A stretch of 64,000 nt of DNA from Streptomyces sp. CB02980 (lineage in GTDB: Bacteria; Actinomycetota; Actinomycetes; Streptomycetales; Streptomycetaceae). The position numbers and the translations under genes were made by a program. The notes under the pieces were generated by a model. The model ran no database searches. It saw only the letters and a program-made list of their open reading frames with translations, and was not told where the DNA came from. The DNA lies in NCBI RefSeq assembly GCF_014451325.2, contig NZ_JACSCH020000010.1, positions 1 to 64,000 of the forward strand. The letters run 5' to 3'. Positions 9,501 through 17,339 of the stretch are shown here, one piece after another; position 1 is the first letter of the stretch; the number at the start of each line of letters is the position of its first letter.

Positions 9501-11216
9501 GTGGACGAGGGCCAGCGGGGTACCGTCCTCGGTGCGGTCGACGGTGACGGTGTGGCCGTTGCGGTCCACCGTCCGTACGAGCCATGCCTCTCCGTCGCCG
9601 CCGGGTTCGGCGCCGGCGGGCCCCGCGAAGTGCCGGGTCAGGCCGGTGTCCGGGTCGGTGAGCGTGTAGTCGCCGGACTCGTCACGGGCGAGCGGACGGC
9701 GGCCGGTGCCGGACTCGGGGAGCGTGGGGAGGCCGGGCACCGGGTGCGGGTAGGGGAGCAGGAGGCCGTCGTCCGTGACGTGGACGACCCCCTGCGCGTC
9801 GATCTCCAGGTGCTCGTCGACGGTGGAGGACCACGAGGGGCCGAAGAAGCGTCCGGCGGTGTAGCCGGACTCGACGCGCCGGGTGAAGGTGAGCGGGAGG
9901 GTGCCGGGCAGGGAGACATCGGTCTGGGGCAGGAACATCCGGCCCGAGGCGAGGTCCACCGGGTCGGTCTCGTCGACGAGACGGTGGGCGTCGGGGCGGT
10001 TGTGAGTGCCGTTCGGCGCTCCGTCGATCAGGCGGCGGGCGCGGTTGGCGTCGGATGCCAGGTCTGCTCCCTCGGCCGCCACCCGGACGCCCTTGACGGC
10101 CGCGCCACCGCCGGCGGTGGCGGCGGTGAGCAGCAGGTCGGGGACGAGCCGGCCGAACCCCTCCGCCGGGTCCTTCATGAAGTTGTCGATCATCTGCTTG
10201 CCCGTGCCCCACGGGTCGTTGGCCATGAGGACGAGGCCGGAGGCGAGGCTGTTGAGCTGGGTGAGGTATTCGGCGGGGTGGGTGAGGTTGTACGGGTCGG
10301 TGGGGTTGACGCTCCGGACGAAGCTGAGCAGCCCTGCCGTGCCCTTGACGATGCCGCCGCCGAAGTGGGTCTGCATCACCTGGAGTTCTTCGAGCCCGTC
10401 CATGGCCTGGTCGGCGTACGAGGGTTTGGGCGGGGCCGCGTCCCGGGCGGCCCGGACGGCGGTGCGGGCCGTCTCGGCGGCGGCGTTGCGCTGCTTGCGG
10501 GCCTCGGCGAGGATCTCCTGCGCCTCCTGCATTCCCGCCTTGCCCGGGTCGGTGAAGGCGCCCGGCTTGGGCGGCAGCGAGGCCGGGTTCCGTTTGTCGG
10601 CGGGCTGGGCGTTGTAGCCGTCGACGGCCTTGTTGTAGTCGTCGACGCTCTTGTTGTGCGCGTCGGCCGCGTCGGCGGATGCCTTGGTGCCCGCCTTCCA
10701 CTTCTCGATGGCGCTCTGGGCCTGCCCTTGGGCCCATTCGACGGTGAGGCCGAAGCTCGCCAGGGCGTCGGCGGCCTTGCCGAAGGCGTCCGCGCCCTTG
10801 AACCACTTGGGCGGCTCGACCGCGACCTTCTCCCGGAACGCGTCGGCGGCCTCGCCCTTCACGGCGGACGCGTCGAGGCCCTTCAGTCCCTGTCCGACCT
10901 TCTCGAAGGAGGCCTGGAGGTCCCGCAGGTGGGAGGCGGTGTCCCGGAGTTTGGAGGGACTGCCGTAGATCAACTTGGTCTTGTCCTCGGTCTGCCCGAG
11001 GTCCATCTCGTCGACCTCGGCGCCCATCCGGTTCGCCAGTGAACGCGACTGCTCGCGCACCCAGTCGGCGCCGGACTCCCAGCCGACGTCGTCCAGCCGG
11101 TCCGCGGTCCAGTTCCCGGCGTCCTCGACCCGGTTGCCGGCCCACTCGACGCCGTCCTCGACCGCGTCCTCGACGACGTCCGGAGTGATGTCGCTGATGA
11201 AGTCCCCGATACCCAC
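6504..11216 (-). CDS. Rhs/YD-repeat polymorphic toxin with T7SS-type N-terminus and Ntox28-like C-terminal toxin
   Basis: A 1570-aa modular toxin. Residues 1-300 are alpha-helical and acidic with WXG-like helices, as in putative type VII-secreted Rhs proteins of actinobacteria. Around residues 420-480 is the DUF6531 entry block (DPVDLASGRMFLPQTDVSLPGT). More than twenty YD/RHS repeats follow (e.g. YDDRGHLVASADPSGAVT), then the Rhs core end FPGQYFDPETGLHHNYFRQYDP and the boundary motif SDPLGL at 1441-1446. The last 124 residues are a separate toxin domain with TPFDHVQDLTQAANGL, resembling polymorphic toxin type 28; that assignment is from memory. No signal peptide is present. The GTG start has GGGGGA 7 nt upstream and lies 2 nt past the preceding stop. 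Confidence 0.92.
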   Translation of the reverse strand: MGIGDFISDITPDVVEDAVEDGVEWAGNRVEDAGNWTADRLDDVGWESGADWVREQSRSLANRMGAEVDEMDLGQTEDKTKLIYGSPSKLRDTASHLRDLQASFEKVGQGLKGLDASAVKGEAADAFREKVAVEPPKWFKGADAFGKAADALASFGLTVEWAQGQAQSAIEKWKAGTKASADAADAHNKSVDDYNKAVDGYNAQPADKRNPASLPPKPGAFTDPGKAGMQEAQEILAEARKQRNAAAETARTAVRAARDAAPPKPSYADQAMDGLEELQVMQTHFGGGIVKGTAGLLSFVRSVNPTDPYNLTHPAEYLTQLNSLASGLVLMANDPWGTGKQMIDNFMKDPAEGFGRLVPDLLLTAATAGGGAAVKGVRVAAEGADLASDANRARRLIDGAPNGTHNRPDAHRLVDETDPVDLASGRMFLPQTDVSLPGTLPLTFTRRVESGYTAGRFFGPSWSSTVDEHLEIDAQGVVHVTDDGLLLPYPHPVPGLPTLPESGTGRRPLARDESGDYTLTDPDTGLTRHFAGPAGAEPGGDGEAWLVRTVDRNGHTVTVDRTEDGTPLALVHTAGYHVDVTTENGRVTRLALRLPDGTGQDLVRYGHTDGDLTAVTKPSGATLALAYDDRHRVITWTDSNGSRYDYAYDEHDRVIGEGGEDGHVQLTLAYGHPDPATGHRTTTLTTADGRVTRHLIDGACRVLATVDPLGHTTRLGHDARGNLLTRTDALGRTTAFSYDEEGRLLTVLRADGSRLSTVRDDRGRPVEFTDADGGRIRQEFDDRGNLTAVTDPAGHTTRYAYDDRGHLVASADPSGAVTTFRCDPAGLPLEVGDPLGGTTRCERDAHGRLVRVTDPLGTVTTLEWTEDGELARRVRPDGATETWAYDGEGNCTAYTDPNGLTTRFEYTHFDLLAARTGPDGARHAFDHDAALRLTRVTDPQGLTWDYVYDRAGRTVAETDFDGRTVGYELNAVGQVTARTAPTGQTVRYERDALDRVVRKDAAGAVTSYAYDAAGRMVRAEGPDGELVRQYDRRGELKAELVDGRPLTYSYDDAGRLARRITPTGHVTAYAYDTTGRLAQLTSGTRRISFAHDTAGRELRRAFGDTLALTTSWDGSGRLAGQHLTAGTSTVNRRAYTYRADGHLTALDDALRGSFRYGLDATGRVTTVTAAGWKESYAYDASGNQTSASWPGGHPGQDATGSRSYTGTTLTRAGAVRYEHDAGGRITLRRRARLSGKADTWRYTWDSESRLTAVTTPDGTRWRYRYDPLGRRTAKQRLADDGETVVEETLFTWDGPTLCEQVTTAPELPRPVALTWDHRHAKPLAQTERVLGADASREAVDERFFAIATDLVGTPTELVDETGRVAWHSRATLWGTTTWNSGATAYTPLRFPGQYFDPETGLHHNYFRQYDPETARYLTPDPLGLLPAPNPAAYVHNPVTWSDPLGLSPYRGLGLSDEAMNAIQKLENIKADPIGRINAEPNHNHYSAARRESAGEVVARKPDGTPFDHVQDLTQAANGLENVRKALWKEMEKLPDGMTERGLEVLLKKHDETVYHLDRVKGFLHQIKQQP

Positions 11217-11218
11217 GG

Positions 11219-11863
11219 TCAGTTCCCCCCGGTGTCCTGCTGTTGGGCCCTCTCCTCAGGGGACGGGCCGAAAGTCTCGTCCACGGCACGGTCGAAGTCG
11301 CCCTGGTCCACCCCGAGGAGTTCGTTGAGGATCCGTGCCCGGCTCCCGCCCTGGCCCTCCGTGAGGACCGCGCGCCCGGTGTCCTTCCAGGTCTGAGCGG
11401 CTTCGTCCCCGGCGCGCTGAAAGGACTCGGGGCTCCAGTCGGGGTTCAGATAGTCCGGGGTGAAGACGTCGCCCCAGTCCTGCTTGACGATGTCGGCCTC
11501 GGAGGCGTGCGGGTTGCCCACGGCGGAGTTCACGGCGATCTTGAAGGTGCCCTGGAGGTACTGGTCCTCCTCCCAGACCAGTCCGGCGGCGAGGCCCAGC
11601 GCCGCCGCGAGCGTGTTGGCGTCCTGGATCTGCGCCCGTACGCCCCATTCCCAGCGCTCGCAGTAGTCCTCGAAGTCCACCGAGAGACCGTGGTGCCCGG
11701 CTTCCATGCCGGTCATCGAGAGGTCGGAGAAACCCTTGCCGAGCACGGCCCCCGTGCCCGTGCCGATGTCCCGGAGTTCGGCGGTGGCCGCGCGGATCCC
11801 CTCGGTGATCTTCTTGATGCTCTCCGCGTCGAACCGCAGGTTCTCCTGCCCGCCCCCGCTCAT
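11219..11863 (-). CDS. WXG100-like helical protein encoded directly upstream of the Rhs toxin
   Basis: A 214-aa protein whose first ~110 residues are helical with a WEWGVRAQ turn between two helices, similar to WXG100/ESX-type secretion substrates or chaperones. The C-terminal half is acidic and unassigned (DWGDVFTPDYLNPDWSPESF), ending in the charged tail PSPEERAQQQDTGGN. It starts with an ATG overlapping the stop of the SseB-like gene (ATGA) and ends 2 nt before the Rhs start, so the three are co-translated. I infer a partner for export or assembly of the toxin. No ESX secretion genes lie in this window. Confidence 0.7.
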   Translation of the reverse strand: MSGGGQENLRFDAESIKKITEGIRAATAELRDIGTGTGAVLGKGFSDLSMTGMEAGHHGLSVDFEDYCERWEWGVRAQIQDANTLAAALGLAAGLVWEEDQYLQGTFKIAVNSAVGNPHASEADIVKQDWGDVFTPDYLNPDWSPESFQRAGDEAAQTWKDTGRAVLTEGQGGSRARILNELLGVDQGDFDRAVDETFGPSPEERAQQQDTGGN

Positions 11864-12360
11864 CGGACGCCACCGCCGGCAGTCGGCTCCCAGGGCGCGG
11901 TCGGCCCGTCGGCCGGAGGGGACGTCGGTGGGTCGGTCGGCCCGTCGGCCGGGATGTCGATCGCCACGTCGTCGGGCACGATGCCCCGGACCGGCGGGAA
12001 GGCCATCGCCCCCTCCGCATCGGCGATGTCGACGGCCACTCCGGCAGGGACGCCCAGGGCGGGGACGATCTCGTCGAGCAGCCGCGCCCCGCGCAGCTCC
12101 GCGAACTCCCACGCACCGCCCGCCTCGCGCCCGGCGTCCCCGCCGGCCGCGTCCCGGGCCCGGGCGAACCGGGCGAGCGCCGCCTCGTCGGTGAAGGCGC
12201 AGATCCAGCGCACCCCGCCGAACTCCGCCGTCCACAGACCCCCGGAGTCCACCGGGACGAGGACCAGGGCCCGCCGCAGCTCCCCCACCAGTTCCCTGGG
12301 GTCACCGAGCCCGGCCCGCCGCTCGGCGATCCGTTCTGCAAGTACCGTCGCTCCGCCCAC
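11860..12360 (-). CDS. SseB-like N-terminal domain protein, first gene of the Rhs operon
   Basis: A 166-aa protein with the SseB-type pattern LVGELRRALVLVPVDSGGLWTAEFGGVRWICAFTDEAALARFA, and later the conserved LLDEIVPALGVPAGVAVDIADAEGAMAFPP block. SseB domain proteins are frequent next to Rhs and WXG100 genes in Streptomyces, but their molecular role is not known. I chose the GTG at 12360, which has GGGGAGG seven bases upstream, over the GTG at 12414. The C-terminal tail is a TDPPTSPPADGPT low-complexity stretch. Confidence 0.72.
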   Translation of the reverse strand: MGGATVLAERIAERRAGLGDPRELVGELRRALVLVPVDSGGLWTAEFGGVRWICAFTDEAALARFARARDAAGGDAGREAGGAWEFAELRGARLLDEIVPALGVPAGVAVDIADAEGAMAFPPVRGIVPDDVAIDIPADGPTDPPTSPPADGPTAPWEPTAGGGVR

Positions 12361-12867
12361 CGTCCCGCCTCCCCGACGTCGTACCGGGGCCTCCCCCGTT
12401 TCTCGGGAGTACACGCCTGTTCGCCCCGCACGGTTCCCCGGATCGACGGTTTGAGCGTTCGCCTGCCGGAATCCGGTTCAGAATTCCGGTGGGGTCGCGT
12501 GCCCGTCGCGCGCGAGGAGTCGCGACGATACCGGAGCCGCCGCCCACCGAGATCCCGGCTGTCCCTGCCGCACCGGGCGGGCCCGGTGAACTCCGGGGCG
12601 GAGCCGCCGGGAGCCGCCGTCTCCGGTACGCGGCCTACGGTTGAAAACCGGGGTTCCCCCGTCGCGTCGAGCCGGATCGTCTGCCGCCGCGCATCGCGGA
12701 GCTGACCAGCGGCCCCGCCGAGGGCCCGTACGTCTCCGCGGGCGGCATCCCAGGCCCACCCTCTCCACCGAATTCCAGCATGTCCCGGGTACGGCGGGCC
12801 GCAACGCGGCCGCCGCGACACGGGCCGATGGCCTCGTCCCGCTTCAGCTTCAGCGTCGGCCGAGGCT
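12361..12867. other. Gene-free stretch upstream of the Rhs operon
   Basis: About 500 bases between the SseB-like gene (reading left) and the 3' end of the small secreted protein gene. Short frames occur on both strands but none has a ribosome binding site plus a recognisable protein. It should hold the promoter of the Rhs operon; I could not pick out convincing -10/-35 boxes. Confidence 0.5.
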
Positions 12868-13356
12868 TCAGTAGAAGATCGTGCACGCGAAATCGGAGCC
12901 GGGCGGCAGGGACGGAACGTCCACGCACGCCTGGGCCTTGAGGTCCTTGTCGTTCACCATCGGCGTGTACACGCTGTTCGCGTCCCCCGGCCTGACCGTG
13001 ATGCTCTGTACGGCGATGGTGTGTCCGCCGGCGTCCTCGGTCCGTACGGACGCGGTGTCGTCCGCCTTCCCGAACCAGAGCTGCGCCCAGGCGGCCCTGC
13101 ACTCCGCGCTGTACCGCAGACGGACGATGCGACCGTCGAGCGTGGCGTCGGCGATCGTCACGGCGTCGTCGACGCAATGGGTCGCGAGGGGATCGAGGCC
13201 GTGACACGTGGTGGCGAAGCACGTCGCCGGAGCCCTCGTCGGGGCCTTCGACACCGCGTCCGGCGCGGCATGCGCGGGGGCGGAGAGCACCGAGGTGGCC
13301 GCCGCTGCGATCAGTACCGCGGCGAGCGCCCCCGCCGGACGGCGTCTGCTCATCAT
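12868..13356 (-). CDS. Secreted DUF2690-like protein
   Basis: A Sec signal peptide (MMSRRRPAGALAAVLIAAAATSVLSAPAHAAPDA, cleavage after AHA) precedes a ~125-residue domain with paired cysteines: CFATTCHGLDPLATHC, SAECRAAWAQLWFG and a terminal CTIFY. This is the pattern of DUF2690 (YjfA-like) secreted proteins, whose function is unknown. Five or six cysteines suggest disulfides outside the cell. GGAAGGG stands about 8 nt before the ATG at 13356. The gene is monocistronic. Confidence 0.78.
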   Translation of the reverse strand: MMSRRRPAGALAAVLIAAAATSVLSAPAHAAPDAVSKAPTRAPATCFATTCHGLDPLATHCVDDAVTIADATLDGRIVRLRYSAECRAAWAQLWFGKADDTASVRTEDAGGHTIAVQSITVRPGDANSVYTPMVNDKDLKAQACVDVPSLPPGSDFACTIFY

Positions 13357-13565
13357 GAGGATTCCCTTCCGATGCGGCGCGTCGGGCGCGGGCTGCCGAG
13401 TCCCGCGATTCAAGAACACACCTGTCGACATGCGGCTGCAACCGGTGCGGTCGCGGGGGTAGTTGAACGTGCATGCGTTGATTCGGGGTCGCACTGCGGC
13501 CCGCGAGGTGGTGTGAATACCATGGAACAGCCGGATTCACCGGGGGATCATGCGGGAGCGATGCC

Positions 13566-14318
13566 ATGAACCTGCTGCCGATCGAGATCAAGGTCAACAT
13601 CGAAGGTGACGTCGCAGCGGCGCTGTCGGCGCTGGGCGGGGCGGGCGCCGCGACGACCACGCGCCGGATCTGGTTCGCGGAGGACCGGGACGGTGTCGCC
13701 GAGGGCCGGGTGCGGCTGCTGGACGCGGGCGTGATCGTGCGGTTCAGGAACGGGGGCGGCCCGGACGAGCTGACCGTGAAGCTGCGGCCGTGCACCCGGG
13801 AACAGCTGGTCGGCCGGTTCGAGGAGGCTTTCGACGTCACGCCGATCACGTATCGGATCGAGGAGGACTGGTCGGCGGACCGCCGTGTGGTGGCCGCTTC
13901 CCTGACCCACGGTCACCCTTCGGGCGCGCTGCTGGGCGCGGTCCAGCCCGGGGCCGATCCCACCGCGTCGATCGACGCGGTGCAGGACCAGTTCCTGGAC
14001 ATCTGCGCACCCGTCGTCGAGCTCGACGGGCTGGTCGCGCTCGGGCCGGTCCTCTCCACGAAGGCCGCCGACGTCGCGCTCGGTGATCTGGAGGTCGACC
14101 TGGAGGCATGGCGGGTCGCCGGCCTGGAGTTCCTGGAGGCCTCGATCCGGGTGAAGCCCAAGAGCGGGGAGAACGCCGATGAGTTGACGGCGCGGGCCGA
14201 GCGCAGGCAACGGAAGCTGGAGGAGGCGGTGCGGGAGCTCGGGGTGACGGTCTCCGAGCTCCCCGAGAGCAAGACCCACAGGGTCCTCACCACCCTGGCG
14301 GCGGCCGGTCGCCCCTGA
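13566..14318 (+). CDS. CYTH-like domain protein
   Basis: A 250-aa protein opening with IEIKVNI and continuing with RIWFAEDRDGVAEGRVRLLDAGVIVRFRNGGGPDELTVKLRP. The alternating charged beta strands (ExK near the N-terminus, RxR and KLR later) fit the triphosphate-tunnel CYTH fold of adenylate cyclases and thiamine triphosphatases. The later SIRVKPKS and a charged C-terminal helix (RAERRQRKLEEAVREL) fit less well, so this assignment is moderate. GGGAG lies 7 nt before ATG 13566. No obvious operon partner. Confidence 0.6.
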   Translation: MNLLPIEIKVNIEGDVAAALSALGGAGAATTTRRIWFAEDRDGVAEGRVRLLDAGVIVRFRNGGGPDELTVKLRPCTREQLVGRFEEAFDVTPITYRIEEDWSADRRVVAASLTHGHPSGALLGAVQPGADPTASIDAVQDQFLDICAPVVELDGLVALGPVLSTKAADVALGDLEVDLEAWRVAGLEFLEASIRVKPKSGENADELTARAERRQRKLEEAVRELGVTVSELPESKTHRVLTTLAAAGRP

Positions 14319-14460
14319 CACCCCGGTGTCGTCCGTTGAAACACGCCGAATGGCGGCGGCTGTTGGGCGCGGAGAGACTGGAGGGAGGAGGGCGTGCACG
14401 ATGCTTTCGCACGCTCCGACACCCCGGCCGAACCCGAGGTTCCGCCGAGAGGAGACTCTC

Positions 14461-14922
14461 ATGTTCGGGTACGTAAGAGCGATCGACGACAAGAAGCCGA
14501 TCTTCATGATCAAGGTCAGCGTCTATCGCGGTGATCTGTCGCTGATCGACCGTTCCTATACCAACGAGGAAGGTCGGTACGAGGTGGAGATTCCCGAAGG
14601 TGAAACGGTCACCGTGGGGTTCGACACGCATTACTCGCTGACCAACGCGGACGATTGGCAGCCGTCCGCCATCGCCAACGTGATCGCCGACGACGAAACG
14701 CCCCTGGACCGCTATCTGATGCGAAGGGGGCAGGTTTTCGACGAGGCGTCGGCCATGGACGCCCTCAACGGCTACCTCCTCACCGCGGCGACGACTCAGG
14801 CGCAGGCGGACGCGGCCTACGCCGCCACCGCGGCGAACCGCCTGTCGATGCTCAAGCAGCACACCCTTGTCCTTCAGTCGCTCCAGCAGAGGCTTCTGGA
14901 GCACTTCGAGAAGCAGACGTGA
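14461..14922 (+). CDS. Uncharacterised 153-aa protein with beta-sandwich-like N-terminus
   Basis: I do not recognise a named family. Residues 1-65 (FGYVRAIDDKKPIFMIKVSVYR, then SYTNEEGRYEVEIPEGETVTVGF) look like a carboxypeptidase-regulatory or transthyretin-like beta-sandwich; the remainder is helical with many Ala and Gln (LTAATTQAQADAAYAATAANRL). There is no signal peptide or membrane segment. A strong GAGAGGAGA precedes ATG 14461. It converges on the DUF2235 gene, 30 nt away. Its codons are slightly less G+C-biased than those of its neighbours. Confidence 0.7.
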   Translation: MFGYVRAIDDKKPIFMIKVSVYRGDLSLIDRSYTNEEGRYEVEIPEGETVTVGFDTHYSLTNADDWQPSAIANVIADDETPLDRYLMRRGQVFDEASAMDALNGYLLTAATTQAQADAAYAATAANRLSMLKQHTLVLQSLQQRLLEHFEKQT

Positions 14923-14952
14923 CGTGACGCCCCGCCCCGCCGACCGAGCCAC

Positions 14953-16071
14953 TCACCCGGCCCCGGCCCCGGCCCCGGCCCCGGCTCCGGCTCCGGCCCC
15001 GGTCACGGCCCCCGCCCGGGGATGCGGACTCAACCACTCCTTGTCCGTCCAGATCACCCCGTCCGGGATCCGCTTCGCGTACCCGGCGTCCGTCTCGATC
15101 CGCCGCCGTACGCTCTCGTGCACGTGGGCATCGGCGGGAACGCGGCGCGGTCGGTAGGTGAGCAGGGCCCACACGGCGCCCATGCGGTGCACCGTGCCCA
15201 GCGCGTGGCCGGCGTCGAGCGTGAGGTGCTTGCCGTACGCCTTCCGCTTGAGCAGGAGGTCCGCGTCGAGAGCGCCGTCCACGATCCACTTGAGCGCGAC
15301 GGTGGGCAGTCTCGGGTCGTCGTCGAAGGTGCCGCCCACGTCGGAGTGGACTCCGGCGAACCAGGCCTCCTCGATGAGCGGGCCCGGTGCCCCCGGCTCC
15401 TCCGGCGGCAGGACGAGGTACTCCTCGTACGGCCGGCGCTTCTCGTCGATGGAGACGGCGTGGCGGACGCGGCCCACGTTGGGGATCCGTCGCGTGAAGA
15501 GCCAGCGCAGGTTCCAGCGCAGCAGCCCGGCGGCCTTGACCGAGTCCCAGATTCCCATGAAATGAACGGGGATTCCGGTGCGGTCGTCCACCTTCCGGCT
15601 GAACGCGCCCGCGAATTGGTGCAGTTGCCTCCAGTCGTCGTCGGTCCAGGTCCGGTTCTTGGCGTACACGGAGATCGCGTACGGCACGAGGTTCTCCGAC
15701 CCGGGACGCAGCAGGCCGACCGCCCTGAGCAGCCCGGCCAGGGCGCGTGCGGTGTACGCGCCGCGGCTGAAGCCGAAGAGGTAGATCCGGTCGCCGGGTT
15801 CGTAATGGTGCATCAGGTACGTGTACGACTCGGCCAGGTTCTCCTTGAGCCCGGCGCCGAAGGCGAGGCCGAGGACACGGGAGAGCTTCCGTGCCGGGGC
15901 GGTCCAGGCGCCGGCGGCGGAGAAGGTGCCGACGCCGGGGTCGTAGTAGGCGATCTGCGCCGTCGGGTCAGCGAGGTCGAGCATCTCGTAGAGGTTGACG
16001 ACATTGGTGTTGCCGCGGGCGTTCAGCTGGTTGCCGGTCCCGTCCAGGCACATCACGATGTTCTTTCCCAT
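14953..16071 (-). CDS. DUF2235 (Tle1-like) alpha/beta hydrolase with Gly-Ala tail
   Basis: A 372-aa hydrolase of the DUF2235 family, which includes the Tle1 type VI phospholipase effectors. Visible: N-terminal strand NIVMCLDGTGNQ, nucleophile elbow LFGFSRGAYTARAL (Ser102), GIWDSVKAAG as the acid region, and HSDVGG with the catalytic His. The last ~20 residues are a pure Gly-Ala repeat coded by a hexanucleotide repeat. ATG 16071 has GGAGG 5 nt upstream. It diverges from the caspase operon of locus A. Lipid hydrolysis is the family expectation; its tie to the caspase is inferred from position and from the parallel at locus B. Confidence 0.85.
   Translation of the reverse strand: MGKNIVMCLDGTGNQLNARGNTNVVNLYEMLDLADPTAQIAYYDPGVGTFSAAGAWTAPARKLSRVLGLAFGAGLKENLAESYTYLMHHYEPGDRIYLFGFSRGAYTARALAGLLRAVGLLRPGSENLVPYAISVYAKNRTWTDDDWRQLHQFAGAFSRKVDDRTGIPVHFMGIWDSVKAAGLLRWNLRWLFTRRIPNVGRVRHAVSIDEKRRPYEEYLVLPPEEPGAPGPLIEEAWFAGVHSDVGGTFDDDPRLPTVALKWIVDGALDADLLLKRKAYGKHLTLDAGHALGTVHRMGAVWALLTYRPRRVPADAHVHESVRRRIETDAGYAKRIPDGVIWTDKEWLSPHPRAGAVTGAGAGAGAGAGAGAG
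14956..15002. repeat. GGCCCC/GGCTCC hexanucleotide repeat encoding a Gly-Ala tail
   Basis: About eight tandem copies of a 6-bp unit at the 3' end of the DUF2235 gene encode the (GA)n C-terminus. This is slippage-prone, so the tail length probably varies between strains. Confidence 0.85.
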
Positions 16072-16160
16072 CACGGCCTCCGAGGGACATAAGCCACTCT
16101 TCCTCCTATGCTAGAAGCAAAGCCTCCCACCGGCCTGCCAGTGCGTCACGTGGAGGTTCC

Positions 16161-17339
16161 ATGGCCGGATTCACCGTTCACCTCTCCGAGGACGTGGGCG
16201 TCGCGGCAACACACGCACTCGTCATCGGGGTCGGGGCGTACGCGCATCTGCAGGGTGGTCGGTCGCCGACGGACCATCCGGGCGCCCTGGGAATGCGGCA
16301 GCTCTCCTCACCGCCCCTTTCGGCACGCGAGTTCGCGACCTGGATGATCGGCGGGTACCACGACAGGAGCAGACCCCTGGGGAGCCTCGCGCTGCTGCTG
16401 AGCGAGGCCGCGCCCACGCCCTTCGTCCACCCGGCGACGGGCGCGGAGCACGTCGTGGAAGAGGCAACCATCGACAACATCGTCGCCGCCATCACGGAGT
16501 GGAAGGACCGGGGCGACCACGACGAAGCCCGGCTGGTCTTCTATTTCTGCGGTCACGGCGTCTCCCTGGGAATCACCACGTCCCTCCTGGCGTCGGACGT
16601 CTTCGCCGACCGCGACAGCCCGATGAACGGCGCCCTGCAGTTCGAGGCGCTGAAGAACGGGCTCAACAACTGCCGGGCCGGGCAGCAGGTGTTCTTCGTG
16701 GACGCCTGCCGGGCGGGTTCCGACACGCTCGTCAAGCGCGTGGGAACGGACAACCTCGGGCGGGTCCCGCTCAGCGGCAGCACCCTGCGTCCCGACGGTC
16801 TTGTGCCGAGGAAACACGCCGTCTACTTCGCGACTCTGCACGGCCAGGAGTCCTTCGGCCGCGCCGGCCGCGTCAGCCTGTTCACCGACGCGCTGCTCCG
16901 GAGCTTCGACGGCGCCGGAAGCGAGAACACCCAGGGCCGGGTGTGGCGGGTGACGACCCAGACCCTCATGCACGCGATCAGCCAGTTCATGAGGGCCATC
17001 CCCTTCGCGGGCACCCTCGCCGGGGCCGCCGTGCCGGCGAGCCCGGAGTCGTTCGAGTTCGACTTCCACGAACTGAGGGGAGACCCGGTCGTCCCCGTGT
17101 ACGTCGGCTGCGATCCCGCCGAGGACAACGCCCGTGCGGAGTTCGTCTGCCGGCACCCGGCCCAGGAGGAGCGGCGGCGCCCACCGCCCGCCGACGACGA
17201 GGCGGACGACGGCGAATGGCCCCTGTTCCTGCCGTTCGGACAGTACGAGGTCGAGGCCCTCCTCGGGCCCGGAGACACCCGCCGCGAGAGGTTCGACGCC
17301 CGCCCTCCGATGTTCCGCGTCGTCCTGGCCAGACCATGA
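16161..17339 (+). CDS. Caspase-family (peptidase C14) protein, first gene of locus A
   Basis: A 392-aa cysteine peptidase with the caspase dyad: His132 in VFYFCGHGVS and Cys183 in VFFVDACRAGS. The N-terminal strand ALVIGVGAY and FATLHGQESFG complete the core (residues ~15-290). The last ~100 residues form a separate region with an acidic Pro/Asp-rich patch and FGQYEVEALLGPGDTRRERF. There is no signal peptide, so it acts in the cytoplasm. GGAGG lies 4 nt before ATG 16161. Its stop overlaps the next start (ATGA). Bacterial caspases cleave partners in conflict and death pathways; the partner here is probably encoded next. Confidence 0.87.
   Translation: MAGFTVHLSEDVGVAATHALVIGVGAYAHLQGGRSPTDHPGALGMRQLSSPPLSAREFATWMIGGYHDRSRPLGSLALLLSEAAPTPFVHPATGAEHVVEEATIDNIVAAITEWKDRGDHDEARLVFYFCGHGVSLGITTSLLASDVFADRDSPMNGALQFEALKNGLNNCRAGQQVFFVDACRAGSDTLVKRVGTDNLGRVPLSGSTLRPDGLVPRKHAVYFATLHGQESFGRAGRVSLFTDALLRSFDGAGSENTQGRVWRVTTQTLMHAISQFMRAIPFAGTLAGAAVPASPESFEFDFHELRGDPVVPVYVGCDPAEDNARAEFVCRHPAQEERRRPPPADDEADDGEWPLFLPFGQYEVEALLGPGDTRRERFDARPPMFRVVLARP

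Noticed and set aside
6693..11042. A 1449-codon open frame antisense to the Rhs gene
   Set aside because: It mirrors the Rhs repeats in the opposite strand, is extremely rich in Gly/Val/Asp and has no domain. High G+C keeps the antisense frame open.
14956..15002. Possible CRISPR-like or origin repeat
   Set aside because: It is a simple hexanucleotide run inside a gene, without spacers.
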